A stretch of DNA of 64,000 nt from Desulfobacter hydrogenophilus. Lineage in GTDB: Bacteria; Desulfobacterota; Desulfobacteria; Desulfobacterales; Desulfobacteraceae. Position 1 is the first letter of the stretch. The number at the start of each line of letters is the position of its first letter. Below the pieces are notes generated by a model that was not told where the DNA came from, made no database searches, and saw only the letters and a program-made list of their open reading frames with translations. Shown here piece by piece: positions 53,987-63,890 of the stretch. The DNA lies in NCBI RefSeq assembly GCF_004319545.1, contig NZ_CP036313.1:507501-571500 (forward strand), given 5' to 3'. The position numbers and the translations under genes were made by a program.

Positions 53987-54580
53987 ATGGGCTCCTACAA
54001 AGCAAGAATGATGATCAAGGAAGCAAAGGAAGAGGCAAGGCGCCGATTCCGCCGCCACCGGAATAAAAACCGCCTGGCTACGCCGGGCATTCATAAATGC
54101 ATCATTGTTCTGGACGGCCTGAAACCCACCTTTAACATCGGCAAAATATTCAGAAGTTCAGAAGCCTTTGGCTGCCATGAGGTTCATCTCATCGGTACGA
54201 ATTTTTTTGATCCGGCACCTGCCAGGGGCGCATTCAAACACGTACCGGCAAAATTCCACAGCCGGTTCCTCTCCTGTTACGCCGAACTGCTTGAAAGGGG
54301 ATATACCCCCTTTATACTCGAGCCGGGCCAGGGAGATCCGGTGATGGATGTGAACCTGCCCGAAAAAAGCGCTTTTGTGTTTGGCCACGAGGAGTTTGGT
54401 ATCAGCTTTGAACCGGATCTGTTCCAGGAAGTAAAGCGGCTGACCATTCCACAGTACGGCCGATCCCAAAGTCTGAACGTCAGTGTTGCCGCTTCCATTA
54501 TCCTGTACGAATACGCCCGGCAGTTCACCTGCCGGGATTTGAACCCCCAAGCAACCCATTCATGCAAGGAAACAATATGA
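53987..54580 (+). CDS. TrmH/SpoU-family RNA methyltransferase
   Basis: The 197-residue protein has SPOUT motif 1 (FNIGKIFRSSEAFG), motif 2 (AFVFGHEEFGIS) and motif 3 (SLNVSVAASIILYEYAR), which form the knotted SAM-binding fold and the 2'-O-ribose methylation site. A basic N-terminal stretch (KEEARRRFRRHRNKNR) probably helps bind RNA. The exact target (tRNA or rRNA) cannot be told. Its stop overlaps the nadE start (ATGA), so translation is coupled. Confidence 0.9.
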   Translation: MGSYKARMMIKEAKEEARRRFRRHRNKNRLATPGIHKCIIVLDGLKPTFNIGKIFRSSEAFGCHEVHLIGTNFFDPAPARGAFKHVPAKFHSRFLSCYAELLERGYTPFILEPGQGDPVMDVNLPEKSAFVFGHEEFGISFEPDLFQEVKRLTIPQYGRSQSLNVSVAASIILYEYARQFTCRDLNPQATHSCKETI

Positions 54581-55356
54581 ACGCAGAAAAAGTGGCTGCC
54601 CACATCATCAACTGGCTGAAAGACTATGTCGACGCATCCAGATTAAAGGGATTCACCATCGGTGTATCCGGCGGGATTGATTCCGCTGTCACATCAACGT
54701 TATGCGCCAGGACCGGTTACCCTGTAATCGCCTTGAACATGCCCATCCACCAGGCATCGGACCAGGTCTGCCGAGCCGGAGAACACATTGCCTGGCTGTC
54801 CAAAACCTATGACAATGTCACAGGCCATGATGTCAACTTAACGCCGGTGTTTGAACAGGTAAAAACGACCCTGCCGTCTGAGATTCAAGATGGCCTGACC
54901 ATGGCCAATACCCGGGCCAGACTTCGCATGATCACTCTGTATTCATTCGCTTCCCATCACCGTATGCTCGTGGTCGGTACCGGCAATAAGGTGGAGGATT
55001 TCGGCGTGGGATTTTACACCAAATACGGAGACGGCGGTGTGGACATATCCCCCATTGCAGACTTGATGAAAACCCAAGTATATGCACTGGGCCGCTATCT
55101 TGGTGTAAGCCCGGATATACTGTCAGCCCGGCCAACCGACGGACTCTGGGAAGACAACCGTACGGACGAAAGCCAGATCGGTGCGTCCTATGAGCAACTG
55201 GAGTGGGCCATGGGGTATGAAGCCGGTGACAAAAATCGGGAAATAACAGATCACCAGAAAGATGTTCTGGAAGTATACCGGAAATTCAACCGGGCCAACC
55301 GACATAAAATGGAACCCATCCCGGTATGTCTCATACCCGGAGAACTGAAATTATAA
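54577..55356 (+). CDS. nadE: Ammonia-dependent NAD synthetase
   Basis: The ~259-residue enzyme has the PP-loop SGGIDSAVTSTL near residue 27, and further ATP-site elements in ANTRARLRM near 102 and the GTGNKVEDFGVGFYTKYGD region near 130. No nitrilase-type glutaminase domain is present, so ammonia is the nitrogen donor. It makes NAD from NaAD. The start at 54577 follows AAGGA by 6 nt and overlaps the upstream stop codon. Confidence 0.94.
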   Translation: MNAEKVAAHIINWLKDYVDASRLKGFTIGVSGGIDSAVTSTLCARTGYPVIALNMPIHQASDQVCRAGEHIAWLSKTYDNVTGHDVNLTPVFEQVKTTLPSEIQDGLTMANTRARLRMITLYSFASHHRMLVVGTGNKVEDFGVGFYTKYGDGGVDISPIADLMKTQVYALGRYLGVSPDILSARPTDGLWEDNRTDESQIGASYEQLEWAMGYEAGDKNREITDHQKDVLEVYRKFNRANRHKMEPIPVCLIPGELKL

Positions 55357-55583
55357 ATTTTCGACACAGCATATTGGTAAGCTTTTCCCATACAGGGGTC
55401 ATCGGTAAGCGGTGGTAAATTCTACTCGGGTTACCTTATTTTCGAGCGAAAAATATTACGCGTATGAAATCAAATGGGTATAATTTTAGCAGTTTTATTA
55501 ATATGTTAAAGGATAACGAAGAAGTTGGAGGGAGATCTGCGTTTCCCTCTATCCAAAATTTATTCTGGATGTCCCTGAATTCC

Positions 55584-56363
55584 TTATGCGTTATTTTTTC
55601 TACTAATCCAGGAAAGCCCGATTAAACCAATACCCAAAGATATCATAGTGGCAGGTTCTGGTACCGCATCTGAAACGCCAGGTAAGACAAAAGTAGCATA
55701 TCCTATACCCCAAGAATTTCGCAAATCCTGAAATGATCGCCAACTAATAGCCTCCTCTTCTGACCAAGTAGTGTAACATGCATATTTCATAGCCACATCA
55801 TCATAGCCAAAAACTGGAACAAAATGATCTGTTCCACCATCAGCATCTGTATCAATTAAGAACATCATAGGGCGATCATTGTCGATTTCCTTTGTGAAAT
55901 CATCCCATGTAAAAGTTCCAAAACGTTCATTCCAGGCATTCCAATCATCATAACCACGGTAACTTGCATAGTCTATAAATGCATCATCGGCATAGCTAAG
56001 ATAGCTCCATCCATAAGGTTGGTTTTCAGAGGTATGAAAAAAATCGGCAATACTGGTGTCCGGAGGAGCAGGACCAGATGCATCCGGCTGAGGATCGTAC
56101 TTTGAATTATGTGCAGGGCTTGATATTTCATCCTGTACATTGGATGTTTCTCGGACGTCATCCCATCCGCTTGCGTCAAATAAAGAATCGTATCCATTGA
56201 GGTCATAGTACCCAAAAATTGAAGCCGCGGCAGTCGGACCACAACCATGATACCACTTGTATGCCGGCATATCTGAAAGAACTACAGATGTTGCATTCGC
56301 ATTACTCGTCAATAAAAATATCACCGTAAAACTCGAAAATAGGAGGATTAATTTTTGCTTCAT
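55584..56363 (-). CDS. PEP-CTERM protein with a C39-like cysteine peptidase fold
   Basis: The 259-residue protein has a signal peptide (~1-24, ending ANA). A papain/C39-like domain follows, with Cys in YHGCGPTAAASIFGYYD near residue 41 and His in TDHFVPVFGYDD near 182. The C-terminus is a PEP-CTERM sorting signal: VPEP, a hydrophobic helix, then RKNNA. Exosortase would remove the signal, so the protein is probably attached to or released at the cell surface with extracellular polysaccharide. No exosortase gene is in the window. Its codon use is AT-richer than that of its neighbours. Single gene. Confidence 0.85.
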   Translation of the reverse strand: MKQKLILLFSSFTVIFLLTSNANATSVVLSDMPAYKWYHGCGPTAAASIFGYYDLNGYDSLFDASGWDDVRETSNVQDEISSPAHNSKYDPQPDASGPAPPDTSIADFFHTSENQPYGWSYLSYADDAFIDYASYRGYDDWNAWNERFGTFTWDDFTKEIDNDRPMMFLIDTDADGGTDHFVPVFGYDDVAMKYACYTTWSEEEAISWRSFQDLRNSWGIGYATFVLPGVSDAVPEPATMISLGIGLIGLSWISRKNNA

Positions 56364-56727
56364 TCATAACTCCTGTCTAAATGATTAGTAATATTTAACT
56401 AATGTTTCCTGTAAATTTACTGAGTTCCTTGCTATGCGACCATGCGTAGCAAGACCTTGACGAAAATTTTTTGTGTGATTTAATCCGACACAGGCTAAGC
56501 TCTATAAAAATCAGGGCTTGATCATAACATCGGCCACGAAGTGTCCACCCTGAAAGTTTTAAAAAAAAACAAATGTAGATGAATTTGGCCTGGTCGGTGA
56601 ATAGACATTATGACCAAAGAATAATCATTCACAAAAAAAGAATATAAACACCGAGTATTGTATCTTTATACGCGAAATTTTCTCAAAAGACAAACACCGA
56701 AACAAAGTGGTCCAAAGGCAAAGACAC

Positions 56728-56893
56728 TTAGGACCGCAGATTAAATAAGTTGGGCAGAAATAACGTCGAATTTTGGTTCATCTACAAGGCGCATTAAAGG
56801 TTGAATAGCAGGCCTATTGGACCTTTGATGTAACGAAGTAGATGGGCCAAAAGGCAAATTATTTCGTTCAAGTTATTTAATCTACGGTCCTTA
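56728..56893 (+). repeat. Dispersed repeat family A, full copy
   Basis: 166 bp bounded by TTAGGACCGCAGATTAAATA and TTATTTAATCTACGGTCCTT, which are terminal inverted repeats. The interior has GGCCTATTGGACC and GGGCCAAAAGGC blocks that can pair, making the whole element one long imperfect hairpin. Outside it, 56364-56727 and 56894-57087 hold no gene; GGAGACTT and AAGTCTCC at 56936-56971 form a small inverted repeat. Confidence 0.85.
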
Positions 56894-57087
56894 TAGTCTG
56901 TCAATCGTCTGGTCAGGCACCGTAACGCAGTAGACGGAGACTTCTTACGACACCATCAATTTTAAGTCTCCATTTTAAAGGTACTAAGGTCGGGCTGGTA
57001 TTCATAACATTTACAATTTGAGTCTTGATCATAAGAAGGACCATCTATGTGGAAACTGATATATATTCTAATGGGTCAGGGTTCTGG

Positions 57088-58011
57088 CTATCCCACGCTC
57101 AGCCAGATGCCGTAAGTAAGCCCGGACACAAGTGTAGAGATAGAGATGGCAGCTACGCCAAGATCCGGGTCCCCGCCGATCTGTTCTGCCATGATAAAGA
57201 CCAGGGTAGCCGTGGGCGCTGCAAGAATAATCAACCCTGGAATAAAATCCGATGCAGATATCCCAAACAGCGTAAACAGAACAAACCCCATGGCGGGCAT
57301 CACCAGAAGCTTTAACACCGAAGCCATGGCCACGGACGAAAAGACCAGCCGGATTTTTTCAAAGGAGAGCGAGGCCCCGATCACCAATAATGCCATAGGC
57401 AGCGCCATCCCCTTAAGAATGGTAAGCGACCGGTCCAGGATCACCGGCAGAGGCATCCCCAGAAGGGAATAAACAATGCCTGCCAGGGCAGACAGGATCA
57501 CCGGATTGGTCATGGCAGAACCCAAAGTTGAGGTCAGGTTTGTACTGCTACTGCTCCCGGCAGCCCGGCTGTAAAACTGGAGCACTGCCACAGCCATGAC
57601 ATTTTGCAGGATCATGACAAAACCTGCAATAATGGCTGCCTTGACAAAGCCCGCGTGCCCCAGGTAATAAAAGGCCACGGCAAGGCCGATATACCCCAGG
57701 TTGCCATGAAAGGCACTATGGATAAAAGAGCCCTTTGATGACGGTGCAATGTTCACCAAACGTGCTGTCAACCAGGCAACCGGCACAATAAGGCACACGG
57801 TTGTAAGCGTGATCAGGATCACCCCTGGATGAAACTGGGTTTTCAAAGAGGATTTAGCAATGGCGCTGAAAATCATGGCAGGGATGGCGATGTAGTAAAC
57901 AAGGCGATTGGCCTGGTGTAAAAAATCCTGGGATAAAAAACCTTTATGCCGGGCAAATATACCCAGAAAAATAATAATGAATATTGGTATGATGGTTGAA
58001 ATTATGTCCAT
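57088..58011 (-). CDS. AEC-family (auxin efflux carrier-like) transporter
   Basis: The 307-residue membrane protein has ~10 hydrophobic segments. It starts with the AEC pattern IIPIFIIIFLGIFARHKGF, then GNLGYIGLAVAFYYLGHAG near 103, and a second half with a conserved proline-rich MPLPVILDRSLTILKGMALPMALLVIGASLS (~180-215). Bacterial AEC proteins export or take up malate, malonate and similar carboxylates; the substrate here is unknown. Divergent from the TSUP permease gene at 58122. Confidence 0.85.
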   Translation of the reverse strand: MDIISTIIPIFIIIFLGIFARHKGFLSQDFLHQANRLVYYIAIPAMIFSAIAKSSLKTQFHPGVILITLTTVCLIVPVAWLTARLVNIAPSSKGSFIHSAFHGNLGYIGLAVAFYYLGHAGFVKAAIIAGFVMILQNVMAVAVLQFYSRAAGSSSSTNLTSTLGSAMTNPVILSALAGIVYSLLGMPLPVILDRSLTILKGMALPMALLVIGASLSFEKIRLVFSSVAMASVLKLLVMPAMGFVLFTLFGISASDFIPGLIILAAPTATLVFIMAEQIGGDPDLGVAAISISTLVSGLTYGIWLSVG

Positions 58012-58121
58012 TAAGCACCAGGTCGCTAAGTTAACTGCATTTGTGGTTTTTATACGCCTTTTTTCCGGGATTGCAAACAGAGCTGCCCCGTACTTTTAAT
58101 TGATAGGAACAGACACGAACA

Positions 58122-58883
58122 ATGGAACTGACCTTTCCGTCCTATGTACTTTTATTTATTTCAGGCCTTTTGGCAGGATTTGTGGACGCCATTGCCGGCG
58201 GCGGCGGGCTGATCGCCCTGCCCGCACTTCTGTCTGTGGGACTGCCGCCCCAGCTGGCCCTGGGCACCAACAAATTCCAGGGAAGTTTCGGGACATTGTC
58301 AGCAGCCGCCACCTTCATCCGCAAGGGTAAGGTAAAACTGTCCGACAATCTGGCAGGCATAGCCTTTACCTTTATCGGGGCGGCCACAGGCGCCTGGGCC
58401 ATACAACAGATCCATGCTGACTTTATCGGACACCTGGTGCCCTTTATGCTGCTGTTTGTCTTTTTCTATACCCTTATGGCAAAGGATCTGGGCGTGGCCC
58501 AGGCAAAGGTCCGGATGCAGAAAAATCTCTTTTTCCTGCTCTTCGGCTTTGGATTAGGCTTTTATGACGGATTTTTCGGCCCCGGTACCGGCGCCTTCTG
58601 GACCGGGGCTTTGCTCATTTTCATGGGCATGGACATGACAAAAGCCACCGGCACCACCCGGATCATGAATTTTGTGTCAAATATCACGGCTTTGGTCCTC
58701 TTTATCGCGGGGGGCAATGTACTTTACACCGCAGGGCTGATTATGGCGGCCGGCCAGATCATCGGGGCCAATATCGGTTCGGGAATGGCCATCAAACGCG
58801 GGACACCCTTTATCCGGCCCATTTTCCTGACCATGGTATGTTTAACCATTGTCAGACTGATCTATGTGAATTACATCTCGTAA
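58122..58883 (+). CDS. TSUP-family (TauE/SafE) permease, YfcA-like
   Basis: The 253-residue membrane protein has about eight helices and the two TauE/SafE repeats: FVDAIAGGGGLIALPAL near residue 22 and FGPGTGAFWTGALLIFMG near 145. It has no signal peptide or periplasmic domain, unlike the other family member at 22.4 kb. It could export sulfite, sulfonates or other small anions. A clear terminator follows. Confidence 0.88.
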   Translation: MELTFPSYVLLFISGLLAGFVDAIAGGGGLIALPALLSVGLPPQLALGTNKFQGSFGTLSAAATFIRKGKVKLSDNLAGIAFTFIGAATGAWAIQQIHADFIGHLVPFMLLFVFFYTLMAKDLGVAQAKVRMQKNLFFLLFGFGLGFYDGFFGPGTGAFWTGALLIFMGMDMTKATGTTRIMNFVSNITALVLFIAGGNVLYTAGLIMAAGQIIGANIGSGMAIKRGTPFIRPIFLTMVCLTIVRLIYVNYIS

Positions 58884-58885
58884 AT

Positions 58886-58927
58886 AAAAAAGCAGCCGTC
58901 AAAATTCGTTTTAACGGCTGCTTTTTT
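58886..58927. terminator. Bidirectional rho-independent terminator
   Basis: AAAAAGCAGCCGT and ACGGCTGCTTTTTT form a 13-bp or longer stem around a ~14-nt loop, with a T-run on the outer side for each strand. It lies between the convergent TSUP permease and hcp genes and can end both transcripts. Confidence 0.88.
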
Positions 58928-58986
58928 TTACTTGAACTTGTTTTATACTACTTTTTTAGATGCGTCGTTATCTATCCCGTTATTTT

Positions 58987-60630
58987 CTAATTACCGGCCA
59001 TCATGGCTTGAATATCTGCGTCAACGTCACCAATGGGCTTGATATCAAACTTTTCAACCAGTACATTCAACACGGTGGGTGAAACAAAAGCAGGCAGCGT
59101 GGGACCTAAACGAATACCCTTAACACCCAGATGCAGCAATGCCAACAGAACAGCCACCGCCTTTTGTTCATACCAAGCGATATCAAAGGAAATCGGCAGG
59201 TCATTAATGTGATCCAGCCCAAATGCATCCCGCAGTTTCATGGCGATCACAGCCAGTGAGTAAGAATCGTTACATTGTCCTGCGTCCAGCACTCTTGGAA
59301 TTCCGCCGATGTCGCCCAGATCCAGTTTATTGTACCTGTATTTTGCACACCCGGCAGTGAGGATCACGGTATCTTTAGGTAAGTTTTCAGCCACTTCTGT
59401 GAAATAATGTCTGTCTTTCTGGCGGCCATCGCAGCCGGCCATGACGATGAAGCGTTTGATAGCACCTGATTTAATTGCTTCGACTACCTTATCAGCCAAT
59501 GCCAGAACCTGATTATGTGCAAATCCGCCAACGATTTTACCTGTTTCTATTTCAGTGGGCGGCGGGCAAGTTTTTGCAAGTTCAATCATCTCTGAAAAAT
59601 CTTTGGCGCCGCCATCGGTTCTATTCGGAATATGCGTTATGCCTGGATAAGAAACAACACCAGTCGTGAAAACCTTGTCCTGATATGTATTTTTCTTTTT
59701 AATGGGGATAATGCAGTTGGTAGTCATCAGGACGGGACCGTTAAAGGTTTGAAAATCTTCATTCTGGTGCCACCAGGAGCCGCCGTAATTACCTTTCAGG
59801 TGATCGTATTTTTTAAATGCAGGATAATAATTGGCAGGCAGCATTTCCCCATGGGTATACACATCAACGCCTGTGTCTTTTGTCTGGACCAGCAATTCTT
59901 CCATGTCTTTCAAGTCATGACCGGAAATCAGAATGCCGGGGTTTGTACCCACACCAAGATTGACTTCTGTTATCTCCGGGTTGCCGTAGGCCTGGGTATT
60001 GGCCTGGTCCAAAGCCGCCATTGTGGTCACAGCCATTTCACCGGCTTTCATGACCATAGCAACCATTTCATCAACACTTAGGTCCTGGGTCGTCGAGGTT
60101 AATGCCTCATACAGAAAATTCCAAATTTCATCTTTAGTGACGCCAAGAACAGCGGCATGATCAGCGTATGCACAAATACCTTTTAAGCCGATGACCAGAA
60201 GCTCCCTGAGAGATCTGACATCTTCATTCTCTGTTGAAAGAACACCAACGGTTTCTGCTTTGGCTTCAAATTCTGAAGTATCATCCGAAAACCAGGTCGC
60301 ACAATCATGAAGATCTGATCCGACCTTATCTTTAACGCTCTCCAACAATTCCTTTTTAAGTGCCTGGGCACGGACAATCCAGGTTTTAAGGTCTTCATCA
60401 TTAAAATTGGTATTTGTAATCGTCGTAAACAACCCTTCGGCGATAAATTGCGCATTGGCCGTTGGGACTTCCAGACCTGCGTCTTTTGCTTTTTGAGCAA
60501 GAACGGCGATCCCTTTTAAATTATAGATCAATAGGTCCTGAAGATTTGCCGTGTTTCCCTTTTTCCCACAAATACCATTGATGGTACATCCCTGATTTTT
60601 CGCGGTTTCCTGACATTGAAAACAAAACAT
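58987..60630 (-). CDS. hcp: Hydroxylamine reductase (hybrid cluster protein)
   Basis: The 547-residue protein starts with MFCFQCQE; Cys3, Cys6, Cys15 and Cys21 give the CxxC-x8-C-x5-C pattern of class I proteins (as in sulfate reducers), which bind a [4Fe-4S] cluster. The hybrid-cluster ligands lie in the C-terminal half ([26 protein letters not shown] and AGQCND regions). It reduces hydroxylamine and probably NO, defending against nitrosative stress. AGGAGA precedes the ATG. A perfect FNR/CRP-type box lies ~90 bp upstream. No hcr-type reductase gene is adjacent. It ends in TAG. Confidence 0.96.
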   Translation of the reverse strand: MFCFQCQETAKNQGCTINGICGKKGNTANLQDLLIYNLKGIAVLAQKAKDAGLEVPTANAQFIAEGLFTTITNTNFNDEDLKTWIVRAQALKKELLESVKDKVGSDLHDCATWFSDDTSEFEAKAETVGVLSTENEDVRSLRELLVIGLKGICAYADHAAVLGVTKDEIWNFLYEALTSTTQDLSVDEMVAMVMKAGEMAVTTMAALDQANTQAYGNPEITEVNLGVGTNPGILISGHDLKDMEELLVQTKDTGVDVYTHGEMLPANYYPAFKKYDHLKGNYGGSWWHQNEDFQTFNGPVLMTTNCIIPIKKKNTYQDKVFTTGVVSYPGITHIPNRTDGGAKDFSEMIELAKTCPPPTEIETGKIVGGFAHNQVLALADKVVEAIKSGAIKRFIVMAGCDGRQKDRHYFTEVAENLPKDTVILTAGCAKYRYNKLDLGDIGGIPRVLDAGQCNDSYSLAVIAMKLRDAFGLDHINDLPISFDIAWYEQKAVAVLLALLHLGVKGIRLGPTLPAFVSPTVLNVLVEKFDIKPIGDVDADIQAMMAGN

Positions 60631-60714
60631 GTAAAGATCTCCTTTTTATTAATTAACTGCTAACTGATTCCTTACGTCGCAGGTACAATATATGATTAAA
60701 AAAGTGCAAAAACC

Positions 60715-60728
60715 TTGATCTGGATCAA
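60715..60728. promoter_or_regulatory. FNR/HcpR-type binding site upstream of hcp
   Basis: TTGATCTGGATCAA is a perfect match to the FNR consensus TTGAT-N4-ATCAA, centred ~90 bp upstream of the hcp start. In anaerobes hcp is commonly controlled by CRP/FNR-type regulators such as HcpR, which responds to nitrosative stress. A weaker half-site (AGATCAA) lies at 60857-60863. Confidence 0.7.
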
Positions 60729-60889
60729 TTTACAAAGAAAAAGTATAAAAATAAAATGAACGACGGCAGAGAAAAAGTTGTAATGGTGTATTGACTACTA
60801 CCTAACACATTACAATTTAAAAATAAAATCGTTTGGTGAAAAATTTCTTTAATATAGATCAATTAAAAAAATTATTAAAATTCTTTTCA

Positions 60890-62173
60890 TCATCCTTTTC
60901 TGCCCTTCAGGTCCGGCAGGAATTGGGCGGCAAGACGCGCCGGATGCACCACGGTTAAGTCTGCGGAGTCATCAAGATATCCCCCCAGGTTTATCCGGCA
61001 GACCGGACAGTCGGTCACCCAGAGATTCGCCCCTGTGGCTTTGGCATTGGTCACTTTTTTATTTGCAATGCCCCTGGACACCTCAGGATATTCATAGAAA
61101 AAAGTACCGCCGCCACCGCAGCAGGAATCCATATCCAACGCCGGGATATATTCAACACCCTGTAGTGCATTCAAAAGCCCCTGGGCGCTTCCCGGGCTGG
61201 GCATATGATTTCTCAAATGGCAGGGCTGGTGATAGGTAACGCGTATCGTTTCATGGTTTTGGGGAAAATCTTGGGGCCGGGCATGGGCCATGATAAAAGT
61301 GCTGATATCCACCACTTTTTCCGCCACACGGTTCGCCGCATCCTGATCCAACCCAAATTCTTCTGCAAGCGCAGGATAGTCATTTTTCAACGCAGCACCG
61401 CAAGTGGGACAATCCACGATGACGGCATCAATCCCCTGGGCATCCAGGCAGGCCAGGTTGGTGTTGATATTGCTTTTTACATTTTCCCGGCCGCCGTGGA
61501 AAAGCATGGGAATGCCGCAGCAGGTCTGGGTTTCGGGGATGATCACCTCAACCCCCATGTGGCGCAGAATATCCAGAACGGCAAAGCCTGTGTCCTCAAA
61601 AAGATAGTTGGTGGCACAGCCTGTAAAATAGGCCACCCGGCCGTATTTCAGAGCCGGCACGCCTTTGGATTTTTTCCCGGGCTTACGCGCCATCGCTTTC
61701 CGGGCCGCTGTCCTGAACGGCACTTTATTAAAAACAGGAAATTGTTTTAACGCGATGCTGCCCAGCCGGTATTTTTCGGCAAATACGTGGGGGACAATTT
61801 TCTGGGCCATTCTGGCCGCACCTGCCGCCATCCGGATTCGGGACTCCTTTGCCAGAAGATAGACCAGGCTTTTGATCTCAGGTCTATCCCCGTGGTCCCG
61901 GATCATCTTTTCGCGCATGCGCACATAGCGTTCGGGATGGTTGATACCCGCAGGACAAATGTTGGCGCAACTGCCGCACATCAGGCATTTGGAAATAATA
62001 TCCTTGAGTTTTTCGGATGAACCGATCTTATGATCTGAAAAAAAATCAATGAGCTGTATCCGGGCTCTCGGGGAGGCATCCTCGGTGCCCTGGGCCTGGT
62101 ATGTCGGGCACACAGACAGACAGAACCCACACTTGTTGCAATTTTGTCCATATGAATCAGCCATATTACACAA
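60890..62173 (-). CDS. Iron-sulfur subunit of a lactate/glycolate-type dehydrogenase (GlcF-like)
   Basis: The 427-residue protein has two [4Fe-4S] motifs near the N-terminus (CNKCGFCLSVCP and CLMCGSCANICP) and two CCG domains (CCGIPMLFHGG near 228, CCGGGGTFFYEYPEVS near 350), as in GlcF and the sulfate reducers' D-lactate dehydrogenase partner. It would pass electrons from the flavin subunit to the membrane pool or another carrier. Its start overlaps the end of the flavoprotein gene by 8 bp. Confidence 0.9.
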   Translation of the reverse strand: MCNMADSYGQNCNKCGFCLSVCPTYQAQGTEDASPRARIQLIDFFSDHKIGSSEKLKDIISKCLMCGSCANICPAGINHPERYVRMREKMIRDHGDRPEIKSLVYLLAKESRIRMAAGAARMAQKIVPHVFAEKYRLGSIALKQFPVFNKVPFRTAARKAMARKPGKKSKGVPALKYGRVAYFTGCATNYLFEDTGFAVLDILRHMGVEVIIPETQTCCGIPMLFHGGRENVKSNINTNLACLDAQGIDAVIVDCPTCGAALKNDYPALAEEFGLDQDAANRVAEKVVDISTFIMAHARPQDFPQNHETIRVTYHQPCHLRNHMPSPGSAQGLLNALQGVEYIPALDMDSCCGGGGTFFYEYPEVSRGIANKKVTNAKATGANLWVTDCPVCRINLGGYLDDSADLTVVHPARLAAQFLPDLKGRKG

Positions 62174-63539
62174 ACTTCCCCGGATTCAGAATACCGTCCG
62201 GATCCACTGCTTTTTTAATGACGCCCATGAACTCAATGGCATCTTCATCCATGACCAAAGGCAGATATTCGGTCTTGGCAAGGCCGATGCCGTGCTCGCC
62301 GGACAGGGTGCCGTTCAGGGAAGCGGCTGCGGCCATAATCTCGTCAAAGGCTTTTTTCACCCTGGCCCACTCTTCTTTATTGGATTTATCTGCCGGAATC
62401 ATGGGATGCATGTTCCCGTCGCCGGCATGGGCCATCACGCCCACCAGCAATTTGTATTTATCTGCGATATCCACGATCATGCGGGTCATTTCCGGAATTT
62501 TACCGGCGGGCACCACAATATCTTCCGTGTACAGACTGGGTGAAAGCTTGGCAAAGACCCCGTAAACCGAACGTCTTGCATGCCAGAGTGTTTCACGCTC
62601 ATCCTCTGTCTTGGCAACCTCGATATTCACAGCCCCGTTGGCCTCAAGCTTTTCGGTAATTTTTTTGATCTCTTTTTCACACGCCTCTTTCACCCCGTCC
62701 ACTTCGATGAGCAACGTGCCTTCGGCATCCACCGGCAACCCGATATGGGCCTTTTCTTCAATGGTCCGGATGGTGGTCTTGTCCATCAGCTCCAATGCCA
62801 CCGGCAAAATACCGGCACCAATGATATCGGCCACAGCCTTTGCCGTATTGTCCAGGTCATCAAAGGTGACAAGCAGCGTGGACACGCTTTCAGGCAGGGG
62901 CAGCACCTTGAGGATTATTGAAGTGACCATGCCCAAAGTTCCTTCGGACCCGCAAAACAGGCTGGAGAGCCGGTAGCCGGTAACATCCTTGACGTTGCGG
63001 CTACCGAAGCGCACCACCTTTCCCGACGCCAGCACCACCTCCATGCCCAGGACATAATCAACCGTTACCCCATATTTAAGGCACCGGGGGCCACCGGCAT
63101 TCTGGGCCACATTGCCGCCAATGGTGGACATGGCCATGGAACCGGGGTCCGGTGGATAAAAGAACCCGAAAGGGGCCAGAGCCTTTTGAAGATCAGCATT
63201 GACCACGCCCGGTTCCACAATCGCGTACCGGTCTTTGGTATTAATCTCAACAATCCGGTTCATTTTTGAAAAACACAGCACCACACCGCCTTTGGCCGGG
63301 ATACTGGCACCGCACAGCGAAGTTCCCGCGCCCCGGGCCGTTACCGGGATCTTATGGATAGAACATATTTTTAAAATGCCGGACACCTCATCCCGGGTAC
63401 AGGGAAACAAAACCAGATCGGGCATGGCCTCTTCAAAATAGGCATCATAACAATAGCAGGCCAGCTGCTCGGCCGAATCAAAACACCTATCCTTACCCAC
63501 AATTTTTTTGAGGTTGTCTATGGCATCCGGGTCGATCAT
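62166..63539 (-). CDS. FAD-linked D-lactate/glycolate dehydrogenase (GlcD-like)
   Basis: The 457-residue flavoprotein of the VAO family has the FAD-binding segments TARGAGTSLCGASIPAKGG near residue 72 and GGNVAQNAGGPRCLKYGV near 133, and the C-terminal GTLSGEHGIGLAKTEYL motif. With the GlcF-like subunit it forms a D-2-hydroxyacid dehydrogenase; D-lactate fits the organism best, but glycolate or 2-hydroxyglutarate remain possible. The pair forms an operon. No lactate permease gene is next to it. Confidence 0.91.
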   Translation of the reverse strand: MIDPDAIDNLKKIVGKDRCFDSAEQLACYCYDAYFEEAMPDLVLFPCTRDEVSGILKICSIHKIPVTARGAGTSLCGASIPAKGGVVLCFSKMNRIVEINTKDRYAIVEPGVVNADLQKALAPFGFFYPPDPGSMAMSTIGGNVAQNAGGPRCLKYGVTVDYVLGMEVVLASGKVVRFGSRNVKDVTGYRLSSLFCGSEGTLGMVTSIILKVLPLPESVSTLLVTFDDLDNTAKAVADIIGAGILPVALELMDKTTIRTIEEKAHIGLPVDAEGTLLIEVDGVKEACEKEIKKITEKLEANGAVNIEVAKTEDERETLWHARRSVYGVFAKLSPSLYTEDIVVPAGKIPEMTRMIVDIADKYKLLVGVMAHAGDGNMHPMIPADKSNKEEWARVKKAFDEIMAAAASLNGTLSGEHGIGLAKTEYLPLVMDEDAIEFMGVIKKAVDPDGILNPGKFV

Positions 63540-63724
63540 CTTTGCATCATCCTAATAATTATATTCAAATAATTCAAAACTATAGGAATGATTCAGGCGT
63601 TGTCAATTTCTTTATCAGATGATCAGGAGACTTGGCGTATAACGTCCAACTCAACTGCGAATTTACGCATCATTAAAATTCGAATCAAACGCAAAAAAAC
63701 CACCAATATCTTCCTCGTCCTTGC

Positions 63725-63890
63725 TTAGGACCGCAGATTAAATAAGTTGAGCAGAAATAACGCCGAATTTTGGTTCATCTACAAGGCGCATTAAAGGTTG
63801 AACAGCAGGCCTATTGGGCCTTTAATGCAACGAAGGAGATGGGCCAAAAGGCAAGCTATTTCGTTCAAGTTTTTTAATCTGCGGTCTTTA
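63725..63890 (+). repeat. Dispersed repeat family A, full copy
   Basis: 166 bp between TTAGGACCGCAGATTAAATA and TTTTTTAATCTGCGGTCTTTA-like ends, nearly identical to the 56.7-kb copy. The rest of the intergenic region (63540-63724) shows no gene. The right end provides the stop codon of the SGNH-type gene at the window edge. Confidence 0.85.
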
